From assembly GCF_019602855.1 (NCBI RefSeq), contig NZ_CP080767.1:1984001-2048000 (forward strand): a DNA stretch of 64,000 nucleotides. Direction: 5' to 3'. Below are positions 16,125 through 24,895 of this stretch, one piece after another. The notes under the pieces are model-generated. The model saw only the letters and a program-made list of their open reading frames with translations. It was not told the origin of the DNA and searched no databases. Position numbers and translations under genes: made by a program. The stretch comes from Cupriavidus pinatubonensis (GTDB lineage Bacteria > Pseudomonadota > Gammaproteobacteria > Burkholderiales > Burkholderiaceae). Position 1 is the stretch's first letter. The number at the start of each line of letters is the position of its first letter.

Positions 16125-17582
16125 ATGACACGTGCGCGAATCGCCATCCGGCACGCCGCCCTGCTGCTTATGGCCCTCATCCTGGCAGCCTGCGGCGGCA
16201 GCGGACAGGTGTCGATCAACTTCGGCACGCCGCCCGCCAGCGCACTGGCCGTCGTCATCAACGGCCTGCCGTCGGGCGCCACCGGCGACGTAACCGTGAG
16301 CGGGCCAGCCGGCTACCGGCAACGGCTGAGCAGCAGCGCCACGTTGTCCGGCCTGGCGTCCGGCACCTACACCGTGGTGGCCGGCAATGTGCTTGCCGAC
16401 TCGATGAACTTCATTCCCCAGCCCACCACGCAACAGGTCACCGTCGGCAACGGCACGGCAAGTGTCACGGTCACCTACGGCACGTCGCAGCCATTCGCGC
16501 TGGCACTGCAGGAAGTCGCAAGCGGGCTCTCCATGCCCGTATTCCTGACGGCGCCCGCCAATGACCCGCGGATGTTCATCGTCGAGCGCGCGGGACGCAT
16601 CCGCATCCTGCAGGGCGGCGCGATGCTGGCGACGCCGTTCCTCGATATTTCCGCACTGACCACGACCGACGGCGAGCGCGGCCTGCTGTCGATGGCGTTC
16701 GATCCCGCCTATGCTGCCAATGGCCGCTTCTACGTCTACTACACCGACACGGCCGGCAACATCACGATCGCGCGCTACCAGGTGTCGGCATCGAACGCCA
16801 ATGTCGCGGACCCGGCCGCAACGATCGTGCTCACCATCGCGCATCCGAACTTCAGCAATCACAACGGCGGGCTGGTGGCGTTCGGGCCGGACGGCATGCT
16901 TTATCTGGGTACAGGCGATGGCGGCGGCAGCACCGGTGACCCGGCCGGCAATGCGCAGAATCTCGGCTCGCTGCTCGGCAAGCTTCTACGTATCGACGTC
17001 AGCCAGGGCCAGCCTTACACCATCGCTTCGGGCAATCCGTTTACTGGCCAGCCAGGACGTCGCGGCGAGATCTGGGCCAGCGGCCTGCGCAACCCATGGC
17101 GCTTTGCGTTCGACCGCGCGGACGGCACGCTCTACATTGCCGACGTGGGCCAGGATCGACGCGAGGAAATCGATGTCGCCGCAGCGGCATCCGGTGGCCA
17201 GAACTATGGCTGGAACCGGCTGGAGGGGTCGGCCTGCTTCGGAGCGCCGACCTGCAGCCCAGATGGGACCACACTGCCGCAACTCGAATACAACCACGAT
17301 GCGAATGGTGGCTGCGCCGTCGTAGGCGGCTATGTGTACCGTGGCAACGCCATGCCAGCGCTACGCGGCCGTTACCTCTATTCGGACCTGTGCAGTGGCT
17401 GGCTGCGCTCGTTCGCATTCCGCGACGCGGCAGCGGAACAGCTCGACTGGGGCATCACCATCCCCGGCAGTGTGCTGTCGTTCGGCATGGATGCGCAGGG
17501 CGAGATTTATGTGTTGGCCGACCCGACCACATCGGCTGGCAGCGGCAAGGTGTACCGCATCGTGCAGCGCACAACGCCGTAA
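16125..17582 (+). CDS. PQQ-dependent soluble-type sugar dehydrogenase, lipoprotein
   Basis: 485 residues. Signal peptide with lipobox LILAAC (C23), then a Ser/Gly-rich region of about 100 residues with a small beta domain, then a six-bladed GDH/Asd-type propeller (SGLSMPVFLTAPANDPRMFIVERAGRIRI, GERGLLSMAFDP, NHNGGLVAFGPDGMLYLGTGDGG, GLRNPWRFAFD, DVGQDRREEID, NYGWNRLEG). These enzymes oxidise aldoses with PQQ in the periplasm. GAGGGAG precedes the ATG. A 6-bp-stem hairpin (16072-16087) separates it from the MFS gene. It is convergent with the barrel gene downstream. A second PQQ-enzyme gene lies at the left window edge. Confidence 0.85.
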   Translation: MTRARIAIRHAALLLMALILAACGGSGQVSINFGTPPASALAVVINGLPSGATGDVTVSGPAGYRQRLSSSATLSGLASGTYTVVAGNVLADSMNFIPQPTTQQVTVGNGTASVTVTYGTSQPFALALQEVASGLSMPVFLTAPANDPRMFIVERAGRIRILQGGAMLATPFLDISALTTTDGERGLLSMAFDPAYAANGRFYVYYTDTAGNITIARYQVSASNANVADPAATIVLTIAHPNFSNHNGGLVAFGPDGMLYLGTGDGGGSTGDPAGNAQNLGSLLGKLLRIDVSQGQPYTIASGNPFTGQPGRRGEIWASGLRNPWRFAFDRADGTLYIADVGQDRREEIDVAAAASGGQNYGWNRLEGSACFGAPTCSPDGTTLPQLEYNHDANGGCAVVGGYVYRGNAMPALRGRYLYSDLCSGWLRSFAFRDAAAEQLDWGITIPGSVLSFGMDAQGEIYVLADPTTSAGSGKVYRIVQRTTP

Positions 17583-17603
17583 GTGGCATTGGCCGGATGC
17601 GGC

Positions 17604-18791
17604 TCAATGCCAGGCGCTGCCGACCTGGATGTAGAAAGCGTTCTGCCCTTGGCTGTGCGCCACGTCAATGCCCATGGAAACGCCGAGCTTGCGGGCGATC
17701 ATGTAGCGAAAGCCCGCGCCGACGCTGTAAACGTTGCTGGCATCCGAGAAATCATGCCAACGGCCGTAGGCCTTGCCGGTGCCTGTAAAGCCGAGCAGCG
17801 ACCAGCGCGGGGTGACATCCCAGCGCAATTCCATTTCGGCCATGACAGCGTTGCGGTCCTGGTAGCGGCCTTTCTGGACGCCGCGGAGATCCACGTAGGG
17901 CTGCGCGTAGAACGGAACATCTCCGGTGGAAAAACGCGTGTCGGCGCGCAGGCCCAGGATCAGCGTGCGCGCCACCGGTATCCATGTGAAGCCGCGCGCG
18001 TTGTACATATTGAAGGTCTGCGTGCTGCCGAAGCCTGTGCGGGCCAGCTGCACTTCGAGTTCCGCATAGCTGCCGCGGCTCGGATAGAAGATGTTGTCGC
18101 GCGAGTCATAGTCGACGACGATGCCTCCCTTGCCGATGCGCTGGTCCTTCTCGAAGCTGCCCAGCTCCTGCGCGTTGCCAAACTTGAACGTGGCCGACGA
18201 ATCGAACAGCACGTAGCGCGGCCCGACATACCACCGCGTGTCGCCAAGACGGACCAGGAACTGCTGTACCAGGAAGGTCCCGCGCAGTTCATAGGCGCGC
18301 GCCTGCTTCAGCTGGCCGAAATAGTCGAGCTGGGCATCCACCTGGGCGATGGCACCGAGATAGCGGTAGCGGTCGCCATCCCAGGTGTGGAAATGCGCGA
18401 GGCCCGCTGCCCACGTGCCGTTTTCCGTATACGCGCCGCCCACGGCGGTGATGTTCGGCGGCGCCGGTCCTTTGCCTGAGGCCTTCGCGCTGGCCTGTGC
18501 TTCCGCCATCGACTGCGAGAAGAACAGCAATCCGAGGCCGAAGCCGTAGCCCACCGCAGGTTCGGTGATGATGGTCGGCACCGGCAGCGCGCCCTTGTGG
18601 TTGAGCAGGAAATCGCTGGCGTCGAGCATGCCGTCTTCGGGATCGAAGAATGACAGCTTGCGCTCGGGCGTCGCGCCGGCCGGCATGGCGGGCGGCGCGT
18701 CTTGCGCCTGTGCCGTCGTCCATACTGACGGCGCCAACGCTGTCAGCAGCGCAACCAGCAGGTTTCGGGCGGATGTTGGCACAAGTCTCAT
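17604..18791 (-). CDS. Omp85/BamA-like beta-barrel protein without POTRA domains
   Basis: 395 residues: signal peptide (cleavage after TAQA), a short linker, then a C-terminal surface-antigen (BamA/TamA barrel) pattern: EPAVGYGFGLGLLFF, GGIVVDYDSRDNIFYPSRGSYAELEVQ, VPFYAQPYVDLRGVQKGRYQDRNAVMAEMELRWDVTPRWSLLGFTGTG, and an SVGAGFRYMIARKLGVSMGIDVA end. No POTRA repeats are present, so it is not the BamA assembly factor; stand-alone members are of uncertain role. It is convergent with the sugar dehydrogenase gene and divergent from purT. The start at 18791 has only a weak ribosome site. Confidence 0.78.
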   Translation of the reverse strand: MRLVPTSARNLLVALLTALAPSVWTTAQAQDAPPAMPAGATPERKLSFFDPEDGMLDASDFLLNHKGALPVPTIITEPAVGYGFGLGLLFFSQSMAEAQASAKASGKGPAPPNITAVGGAYTENGTWAAGLAHFHTWDGDRYRYLGAIAQVDAQLDYFGQLKQARAYELRGTFLVQQFLVRLGDTRWYVGPRYVLFDSSATFKFGNAQELGSFEKDQRIGKGGIVVDYDSRDNIFYPSRGSYAELEVQLARTGFGSTQTFNMYNARGFTWIPVARTLILGLRADTRFSTGDVPFYAQPYVDLRGVQKGRYQDRNAVMAEMELRWDVTPRWSLLGFTGTGKAYGRWHDFSDASNVYSVGAGFRYMIARKLGVSMGIDVAHSQGQNAFYIQVGSAWH

Positions 18792-18993
18792 GCGGGGATT
18801 GGTTCGGCGTCATGCGGTGTTGCCGAATGTATCGCGGGATGCCCATCGGAGACACTGTGCCGTCATGAAACTTTTCGAGCTGTGAATTCAGCGGCGTGAC
18901 ACTGGCTCCGCGTTGGCGAGCCCGCGCGCGTGAAAACGGGTCCCGGCCTGCACTACAATGCGGGCTTTCCCCGCCACACGAGCCACGACGCCC

Positions 18994-20199
18994 ATGACCA
19001 CCATCGGAACTCCCCTCTCCCCTTCGGCCACCAAGGTCATGCTGCTCGGCTCCGGCGAGCTCGGCAAGGAAGTGCTGATTGCGCTGCAACGGCTGGGCGT
19101 CGAAACGATTGCCGTGGACCGCTACGACAACGCGCCCGGCCAGCAGGTGGCTCATCATGCGCGCACCATCGCCATGAGCGACCCGGAGCAGCTCAAGGCA
19201 CTGATCGAAGCGGAAAAGCCGCAACTGGTCGTGCCCGAGATCGAGGCCATTGCCACACCGATGCTCGAGTCGCTGGAAGCCGCCGGCGTCGTGCGCGTGA
19301 TTCCCACCGCGCGCGCAGCGCGCCTGACCATGGACCGCGAAGGCATCCGCCGGCTCGCGGCCGAAACGCTGGGCCTGCCGACCAGCCCGTACAAGTTCTG
19401 CGATTCGCTTGAAGAACTGCAGGCTGCGATCGATGGCGGCATTGGCTATCCGTGCGTGGTCAAGCCGGTCATGAGCAGCTCGGGCAAGGGCCAGAGCAAG
19501 ATCGACGGGCCCGAAGGCGTCAAGGCGGCCTGGGACTACGCCATGGCGGGCGGGCGCGTGAGCCACGGCCGCGTGATCGTCGAAGGCTTTATCGACTTCG
19601 ATTACGAAATCACGCTGCTGACGGTGCGCGCACTGGGCGCTGACGGCAAGGTCGAAACGCAGTTCTGCGCCCCGATCGGCCACGTGCAGGTCAGCGGCGA
19701 CTACGTCGAAAGCTGGCAGCCGCACCCGATGCACCCCGCGGCGCTCCAAACGGCGCAGCACATTGCGCGCGCCGTCACGTCGGACCTCGGCGGCCAGGGC
19801 CTGTTCGGCGTGGAGCTGTTCGTCAAGGGCGAACAGGTCTGGTTCAGCGAAGTCAGCCCGCGCCCGCACGATACCGGCATGGTCACCATGGCGACCCAAT
19901 GGCAGAACGAGTTCGAGCTGCATGCGCGCGCCATCCTGGGACTGCCGGTCAGCACGGCGCTGAAGAGCCCGGGCGCCAGCGCCGTCATCTACGGCGGCGT
20001 GGATGCGCAGGGCGTGGTGTTCGACGGCGTGGATGCCGCCCTGCGCGTGCCGCAAACCGAGGTGCGCCTGTTCGGCAAGCCGGAGAGCTTCGCCAAGCGC
20101 CGCATGGGTGTGGCGCTGGCCTATGCCGATGACGTGGACACCGCGCGCCAGCGCGCGAAGGAAGCGGCCGCGTGCGTCAAGCCGCGCGTGGCGGGCTGA
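18994..20199 (+). CDS. purT: Formate-dependent phosphoribosylglycinamide formyltransferase
   Basis: 401 residues, the normal PurT length. ATP-grasp fold: KVMLLGSGELGKEVLIALQRLGVETIAVDRYDNAPGQQVAH, the P-loop-like GYPCVVKPVMSSSGKGQS, metal-binding region GQGLFGVELFVKG and EVSPRPHDTGMVT. It makes formylglycinamide ribotide from GAR using formate and ATP in purine synthesis. Start chosen at MTTIGTP (ATG 18994); the open frame extends 12 codons upstream without a ribosome site. It stands alone and is convergent with the ybdG-like gene. Confidence 0.95.
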   Translation: MTTIGTPLSPSATKVMLLGSGELGKEVLIALQRLGVETIAVDRYDNAPGQQVAHHARTIAMSDPEQLKALIEAEKPQLVVPEIEAIATPMLESLEAAGVVRVIPTARAARLTMDREGIRRLAAETLGLPTSPYKFCDSLEELQAAIDGGIGYPCVVKPVMSSSGKGQSKIDGPEGVKAAWDYAMAGGRVSHGRVIVEGFIDFDYEITLLTVRALGADGKVETQFCAPIGHVQVSGDYVESWQPHPMHPAALQTAQHIARAVTSDLGGQGLFGVELFVKGEQVWFSEVSPRPHDTGMVTMATQWQNEFELHARAILGLPVSTALKSPGASAVIYGGVDAQGVVFDGVDAALRVPQTEVRLFGKPESFAKRRMGVALAYADDVDTARQRAKEAAACVKPRVAG

Positions 20200-20214
20200 G
20201 GCCGAGGCCGAGGG

Positions 20215-21528
20215 CTACCGCATCGGCGTGGATAGCTGCACGGGCGGCGCCGCCTGTGCGGCCACGACCTGCGCTGCGGCCAGCACGGGGTTGAGGCGCA
20301 CGCCGCTCAGGTCGGCGCCTGACGGCGCCTGGTACAGGCGGAGGCTCAGCTCGGGCAGGATCGCCAGCAGGTGGTCGAAGATGTCGCCCTGGATGCGTTC
20401 GTAGTCCATCCACGCGGTCAGGCGCGTAAAGCAGTAGACCTCGACCGGAATGCCCTGCGAATCTGCCTCCATCATGCGCACGTTGAGCAGCAGTTCCTGG
20501 TGGATTTCCGGGTGCGCCTTCAGGTAGGCAATGCCATAGGCACGGAACGTGCCGATATTGGTCAGGCGGCGGCGGTTCACCGGGTCGCTCCCGGCTTCGA
20601 TCAGCAGCCGGTTGGCCTCGTCGACCTCGGACTGCTTCTGTTCCAGGTAGTCGTGCAGCAGCCGGAAGCGCATCAGCGCGTGGACTTCATCATCGCTCAG
20701 GAAGCGCACACTGCCGGCGTCGATACGCAAGGTTCGCTTGATGCGGCGCGCGCCTGACTCGAACATCTGCCGATAGTTGCGGTAGCTCTCCGAAAACAGC
20801 TTGTAGGTCGGCACTGTGGTCACGGTGTTGTCCCAGTTCTGCACCTTGACCGTATGCAGCGCGATGTCCTTGACGTAGCCGTCGGCATTGCATTGCGGCA
20901 TCTCGATCCAGTCGCCGATGCGCAGCATGTCGTTCGACGTGAGTTGCGTGCTGGCCACCAGCGACAGCAGCGTGTCCTTGAACACCAGCAGCAGGATTGC
21001 CGACAGCGCACCCAGGCCCGACAGCATCCACAGCGGCGAACGGTCGATCAGGATCGACAGCACCAGTACGCCGCACACCAGCCACAAGCCCAGGCGGCCC
21101 ACCTGCACATAGCCCTTGATCGACCGCGTCTGCGCGCGCCTGGTGCCGGCAAAGACGTCCTGCCAGGCACCGAGAGCGCCAGCCAGCATCGTGAAGATGC
21201 AGATCCACGTGCCCGCATGCGTCACCCTTTCGACAGCCTGCGCGTAGCGACCGATATTCGGGACCTCGCCCGCGCCCACGGTGATGATGGCAAACCAGAC
21301 CGCATAGCCAAAGCGCCGGTACACCCGGTGACGCATGAGCGCCCTGCTCCAGTGGCCATTGCGCGCGATCACCAGCAGCCGGTGGGCAACGCGCGACACC
21401 ACCCTGGCCACCACCCACTGCGCCACGGTCGCGACCAGCACGAGGAGCGCCATGTAGACGAGGTTCTGCGCCCACGGCCGGGTGGGCATGTATCGCTGGA
21501 GCAGGTCCGGCAGGGCATCGAAGTCCAT
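20215..21528 (-). CDS. ybdG: YbdG-type mechanosensitive channel (MscS family)
   Basis: 437 residues: about five transmembrane segments in the first 200 residues, then the MscS pore and beta domain (LGALSAILLLVFKDTLLSLVASTQLTSNDMLRIGDWIEMP) and the YbdG-specific run VKVQNWDNTVTTVPTYKLFSESYRNYRQM, ending in a cytoplasmic alpha/beta domain. The YbdG group gives small-conductance (MscM-like) channels that relieve osmotic downshock. I preferred ATG 21528; a TTG 42 nt upstream keeps the frame open. Ribosome site is weak. It may follow the HD-GYP gene, but an 89-bp gap suggests its own promoter. Confidence 0.88.
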   Translation of the reverse strand: MDFDALPDLLQRYMPTRPWAQNLVYMALLVLVATVAQWVVARVVSRVAHRLLVIARNGHWSRALMRHRVYRRFGYAVWFAIITVGAGEVPNIGRYAQAVERVTHAGTWICIFTMLAGALGAWQDVFAGTRRAQTRSIKGYVQVGRLGLWLVCGVLVLSILIDRSPLWMLSGLGALSAILLLVFKDTLLSLVASTQLTSNDMLRIGDWIEMPQCNADGYVKDIALHTVKVQNWDNTVTTVPTYKLFSESYRNYRQMFESGARRIKRTLRIDAGSVRFLSDDEVHALMRFRLLHDYLEQKQSEVDEANRLLIEAGSDPVNRRRLTNIGTFRAYGIAYLKAHPEIHQELLLNVRMMEADSQGIPVEVYCFTRLTAWMDYERIQGDIFDHLLAILPELSLRLYQAPSGADLSGVRLNPVLAAAQVVAAQAAPPVQLSTPMR

Positions 21529-21617
21529 GAATGGCGGAATTGGGGGCTGACTCAGTCGTACAGTGTACAAAACGTGCGGGCCAGCCCCCGCCCGGCCATG
21601 GCGGCAATCCGTGACGG

Positions 21618-22859
21618 CTAGGCCGCGGGCATCGCCATGGCTGCTGCCTGTGCCGCGCCAGCCTGCCCCTGCCCGGCGTAGATCGCCAGCAACTGTTCGT
21701 CGGTATAGCCCCAGTCGGCCGGGTCTTCGAACGCGACCACGGTGTCGTCGCTTGTAGACAGGTCGATGACTTCCGGTGTCAGCGCGCTCGATGCCGACAC
21801 CGAGTAGAACGCCATCACGCGCGGCCGCAGCGGCTCGGATTCATGCTGCGCGCACACCACCGCCAGCCGGTTCGAGCGCAGCCTCAGCACGGTACCGAGC
21901 GGATAGATGCCCACCGTGCGTGTAAAGGCTTTGAACACACGGCTGTCGAACAGCGTGTCGACGCGCACCGCCATGTATTCCATGGCGCGTGCCGGCGACC
22001 ATTGCTGGTGCCCCGGACGGCTGGAAGTCAGCGAGTCATAGGTATCGCAGATCGCGGCAATCCTGGCGTGGACGCTCAGCTCCCGCCCGACCAGCCCGAA
22101 CGGATAGCCGCGGCCGTCCACGCGCTCGTGGTGGTGCACGCAGACATCGAGCACGATGTTGGCGTTCAGGCGCGCCTCGTTCAGGATGCGGTAACCGGCC
22201 GACGGATGGCGCTTGATCTCCTCGTCCTCGCCCGGCCTGCGCGAGGTGGGCTTGTGCAGCACGGCCTCGGGAAGTGTCAGCTTGCCGATGTCATGCAGCA
22301 GGCCTGCCAGGCCGAGATCGCGTACTTCTTCAGGTGGCAGCTCCATCGTGCGGCCGACGGCCACCATCAGCGCGCACACGGCGAACGCGTGCATGTAGCT
22401 GTAGTCGTCGCGCGCCTTGAGCCGCGCCAGGGCGATCAGCGCCTGCGAATGCCGCGACAGCGACTGCGACGCCGAATCCACCAGCAGCAAGGCGCCACTG
22501 ACCTCAAGCGCGCGTCCCATGCGCACATCGGCAAACATCGAGCCGATCACCGATTTCCCGGACTGCAGCAGCTCGCGCGCCAGGCCGAATTCCGCCGGCA
22601 GGCTATTGGCGGTGGCCAGCGCGGGGGCCGGCTCCGGCGTTTCCCACGGACTGGTCGCCGCCTGCGGAGTCGGCGCATTGCGCCCCTTGAGGATGTCGAT
22701 CCAGACCTCATCGACGCCCGAAGACCGGATCTCGCCGACCTGCTCCTCGCTGGTGACCAGGAACCGCGAGCGCCGGAAAGCGCGCGCGTGCCACGGTCCG
22801 CCCAGTCTGGCCACGAACATGCCAACCTGCAGTTGCTCCGCCTTGATTCGTCTCAACAT
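21618..22859 (-). CDS. HD-GYP cyclic-di-GMP phosphodiesterase with DUF3391
   Basis: 413 residues: an N-terminal DUF3391 domain (about 1-130; LQVGMFVARLGGPW) and a C-terminal HD-GYP domain with intact signatures: H189-D190 in LLHDIGKL and HHHERVDGRGYPFGL at 242-256. Intact HD and GYP motifs imply an active enzyme that degrades cyclic-di-GMP. No membrane segment, so it is cytoplasmic. Start at ATG 22859 (MLRRIKAEQL); upstream codons to 22916 lack a site. The gap to the divergent monooxygenase-like gene holds two strong hairpins. Confidence 0.9.
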   Translation of the reverse strand: MLRRIKAEQLQVGMFVARLGGPWHARAFRRSRFLVTSEEQVGEIRSSGVDEVWIDILKGRNAPTPQAATSPWETPEPAPALATANSLPAEFGLARELLQSGKSVIGSMFADVRMGRALEVSGALLLVDSASQSLSRHSQALIALARLKARDDYSYMHAFAVCALMVAVGRTMELPPEEVRDLGLAGLLHDIGKLTLPEAVLHKPTSRRPGEDEEIKRHPSAGYRILNEARLNANIVLDVCVHHHERVDGRGYPFGLVGRELSVHARIAAICDTYDSLTSSRPGHQQWSPARAMEYMAVRVDTLFDSRVFKAFTRTVGIYPLGTVLRLRSNRLAVVCAQHESEPLRPRVMAFYSVSASSALTPEVIDLSTSDDTVVAFEDPADWGYTDEQLLAIYAGQGQAGAAQAAAMAMPAA

Positions 22860-22953
22860 GCAATGCCCCGTAGGAAAAGGTGCTGGTTCTCGCCCCATAT
22901 CGGCATCGGCTGCCAATACTTTAGGAAAAATGTGACTTCAGGAACCGACCGGG

Positions 22954-23005
22954 CCGCCGCTGTCAAGCGGCGGGGAAATGCCCGGACACGCTCGTCGGGC
23001 ATTCC
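22954..23005. other. Two adjacent hairpins between divergent genes
   Basis: CCGCCGCT-GTCA-AGCGGCGG (22954-22973, perfect 8-bp stem) is followed at once by AATGCCCG-N11-CGGGCATT (22977-23003, 8-bp stem, extendable with one bulge). Both lie upstream of both flanking genes, so they are not terminators for either. No T-run follows. Confidence 0.5.
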
Positions 23006-23080
23006 GGGGACCGTGCCGGGCGCGGCTACAATGGCCCGCCAAACGCTTACCAGACGCTCGCAGACGCTCGCCGGTCATCC

Positions 23081-23374
23081 ATGTCCAGAACGTACACGCT
23101 AGTCGGCATCGCCCGCGCCAAGGCCAACCGCCGGGAAGCCCTGGTGACCAAGCTCGATTCGCTGCGCACGCGCGGGCTGACCGAGCCCGGCTGCCTGAAC
23201 TACCACGTCGGACAAGACGCCGAAGACGCCCACGTCTTCGTGGTCTACATGGTCTGGGACTCGCGCGGCGCCCTGGAATCGCACCTGAACCGCGAATATG
23301 TGCGTGACTTCCACGCCACGCAACAGGAACTGGTCGAAGGCGATTTCCGCTTCCGCTGGCTGAACGCCGCATAA
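23081..23374 (+). CDS. Antibiotic biosynthesis monooxygenase (ABM) domain protein
   Basis: 97 residues, a single dimeric alpha/beta-barrel ABM domain (VGIARAKANRREALVTKLDSLRTRGLTEPGCLNYHVGQDAEDAHVFVVYMVWDSRGALESHLN, ending VEGDFRFRWLN). Members include quinol monooxygenase YgiN and many proteins of unknown substrate. No signal peptide. A 10-bp direct repeat CAGACGCTCG lies just before it. Biochemical role cannot be assigned. Confidence 0.8.
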   Translation: MSRTYTLVGIARAKANRREALVTKLDSLRTRGLTEPGCLNYHVGQDAEDAHVFVVYMVWDSRGALESHLNREYVRDFHATQQELVEGDFRFRWLNAA

Positions 23375-23475
23375 GGTGCAGGCGCCTGCGCGCCACCTGT
23401 CTTGTCAATCTCCGCTGCCCGGTCTATCACTCTGGATGAAGCCCCATGCCACGCGGGGCGCGGCAGGAGTGCGCC

Positions 23476-24480
23476 ATGGATGTCAGGGATGGTTTTGTCG
23501 GCACGGTCGGACATACGCCGCTGATCCGGCTCGGCGGGCTGAGCGCCGAGACCGGGTGCGACATTTACGGCAAGGCGGAATTCCTGAACCCTGGCGGTTC
23601 GGTCAAGGACCGCGCGGCGCTCTACATCATCCGCGACGCCGAACGACGCGGCACGCTGCGCCCGGGCGGCACGGTCGTGGAAGGCACCGCCGGCAACACC
23701 GGCATCGGGCTGGCGCACATCTGCGCGGCGCGCGGCTACCGCTGCATCGTCGTCATTCCTGATACCCAATCGCCCGAAAAAATGGAGCGCCTGCGCATGC
23801 TGGGAGCCGAGGTACGGGCCGTCCCCGCAAAGCCGTACGCCGACCCCAACAACTACCAGAAGATCGCCGGCCGGCTCGCCCAGGAAACGGCAAACGCGAT
23901 CTGGGCCAACCAGTTCGACAACCTCGCCAACCGCCAGGCCCACTACGAAACCACGGGCCCGGAAATCTGGCACGACACCGCCGGCCGCATCGATGCCTTC
24001 GTCTGCGCCACCGGCACCGGGGGCTCGCTGGCGGGCATTTCGCGCTTCCTGAAGGAGCATGGCCCGCATGTGCGTATCGTGCTGGCCGACCCGTACGGCA
24101 GCAGCCTGTACAACTTCGTCAAGCATCGCGAACTGAAGTCCGAAGGCAACTCGATCACGGAGGGCATTGGTTCGAGCCGCATCACGGCGAATCTGCAGGA
24201 CACCGTGATCGACGACGCCGTGCGGGTCGACGACCAGGCCTGCGTGAACATGGTCTACCGTCTGCTGCGCGAGGAAGGGCTGTTTCTCGGCGGATCGACC
24301 GGCATCAACGTTGCCGCCGCCGTCGCGCTCGCACGGGAGATGGGGCCGGGACACACCATCGTCACGCTGCTGTGCGATCGCGGCGATCTTTACTTCGGCC
24401 GGCTCTTCAATCAGGATTGGCTCGCCGGAAAGGGGCTGACGCCAGCGCCATTTGCGCGCATGGCGCCCCGCGCGGGCTAG
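23476..24480 (+). CDS. Cysteine-synthase-family PLP enzyme
   Basis: 334 residues, fold-type II PLP enzyme of the CysK/CBS family. PLP lysine K44 in NPGGSVKDRA, PLP-phosphate loop EGTAGNTGIG, and GTGGSLAGISRFLKE. The usual activity is O-acetylserine plus sulfide to cysteine. Several features (SPEKMERLRMLGAEV, LFNQDWL ending) match the CysK/Cds1-like branch rather than canonical CysK or CysM, so desulfhydrase activity is possible. AGGAG at 6 nt supports ATG 23476. It lies directly upstream of the split MocR gene. Confidence 0.85.
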   Translation: MDVRDGFVGTVGHTPLIRLGGLSAETGCDIYGKAEFLNPGGSVKDRAALYIIRDAERRGTLRPGGTVVEGTAGNTGIGLAHICAARGYRCIVVIPDTQSPEKMERLRMLGAEVRAVPAKPYADPNNYQKIAGRLAQETANAIWANQFDNLANRQAHYETTGPEIWHDTAGRIDAFVCATGTGGSLAGISRFLKEHGPHVRIVLADPYGSSLYNFVKHRELKSEGNSITEGIGSSRITANLQDTVIDDAVRVDDQACVNMVYRLLREEGLFLGGSTGINVAAAVALAREMGPGHTIVTLLCDRGDLYFGRLFNQDWLAGKGLTPAPFARMAPRAG

Positions 24481-24556
24481 CATGGCGCCTGGCCGCCCGC
24501 TCCGGCGGCCAGATAACCCGCGCCTTGCGCATTCTTCCTGCGAGCCCCTCCGCCTC

Positions 24557-24895
24557 ATGGATGTACACCTGACGATTCACGGCCGCCAGAATCTTGCCGG
24601 CCAGCTCTATCGGCAGCTTCGCGCCGGTGTGATGGACGGGCGCCTGGCGCCGGGGCAACGCCTGCCTTCCACGCGCGAACTGGCGCTGCGGCTCGGCGTC
24701 TCGCGCAAGACCACGCTCGATGTGTTCGAACGGCTGATTGCCGAGGGCTATCTGCGCTCGCGCGCCGGCGATGGCACCTTCGTCGCGGACGCCATGACGC
24801 GGCTCGCCCCGCCGCCCACCAAGCCGGCCACTTCGCCCGCGACAGGGTCGCGACGCGCTGCCAATGACGCGCACAGAGGCCCCGCCCGACTATGA
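24557..24895 (+). CDS. MocR-type regulator, N-terminal piece (GntR winged helix); frame-split
   Basis: 112 residues: a GntR winged-helix domain at about 5-75 (LAGQLYRQLRAGVMDGRLAPGQRLPSTRELALRLGVSRKTTLDVFERLIAEGYLRSRAGDGTFVAD) and a short Pro/Ala linker. It stops at 24895. The aminotransferase-like half of a MocR/PdxR protein follows in another frame from 24864, with a 32-nt overlap. MocR proteins are normally one chain of about 450-500 residues, so this is either a frameshifted pseudogene, a sequencing error in the linker, or a genuinely split regulator. The DNA-binding domain itself looks intact. Confidence 0.8.
   Translation: MDVHLTIHGRQNLAGQLYRQLRAGVMDGRLAPGQRLPSTRELALRLGVSRKTTLDVFERLIAEGYLRSRAGDGTFVADAMTRLAPPPTKPATSPATGSRRAANDAHRGPARL

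Noticed and set aside
21557..21564. CGTACAGT upstream of the ybdG-like gene, identical to half of the TetR operator.
   Set aside because: Only a half-site inside a short GTACA-G-TGTAC repeat. An 8-bp match is expected by chance and the gene has no link to the TetR operon.
23051..23070. Direct repeat CAGACGCTCG twice before the ABM-domain gene.
   Set aside because: Two short GC-rich copies with no symmetry, no supporting promoter and no second occurrence noticed; probably local duplication.
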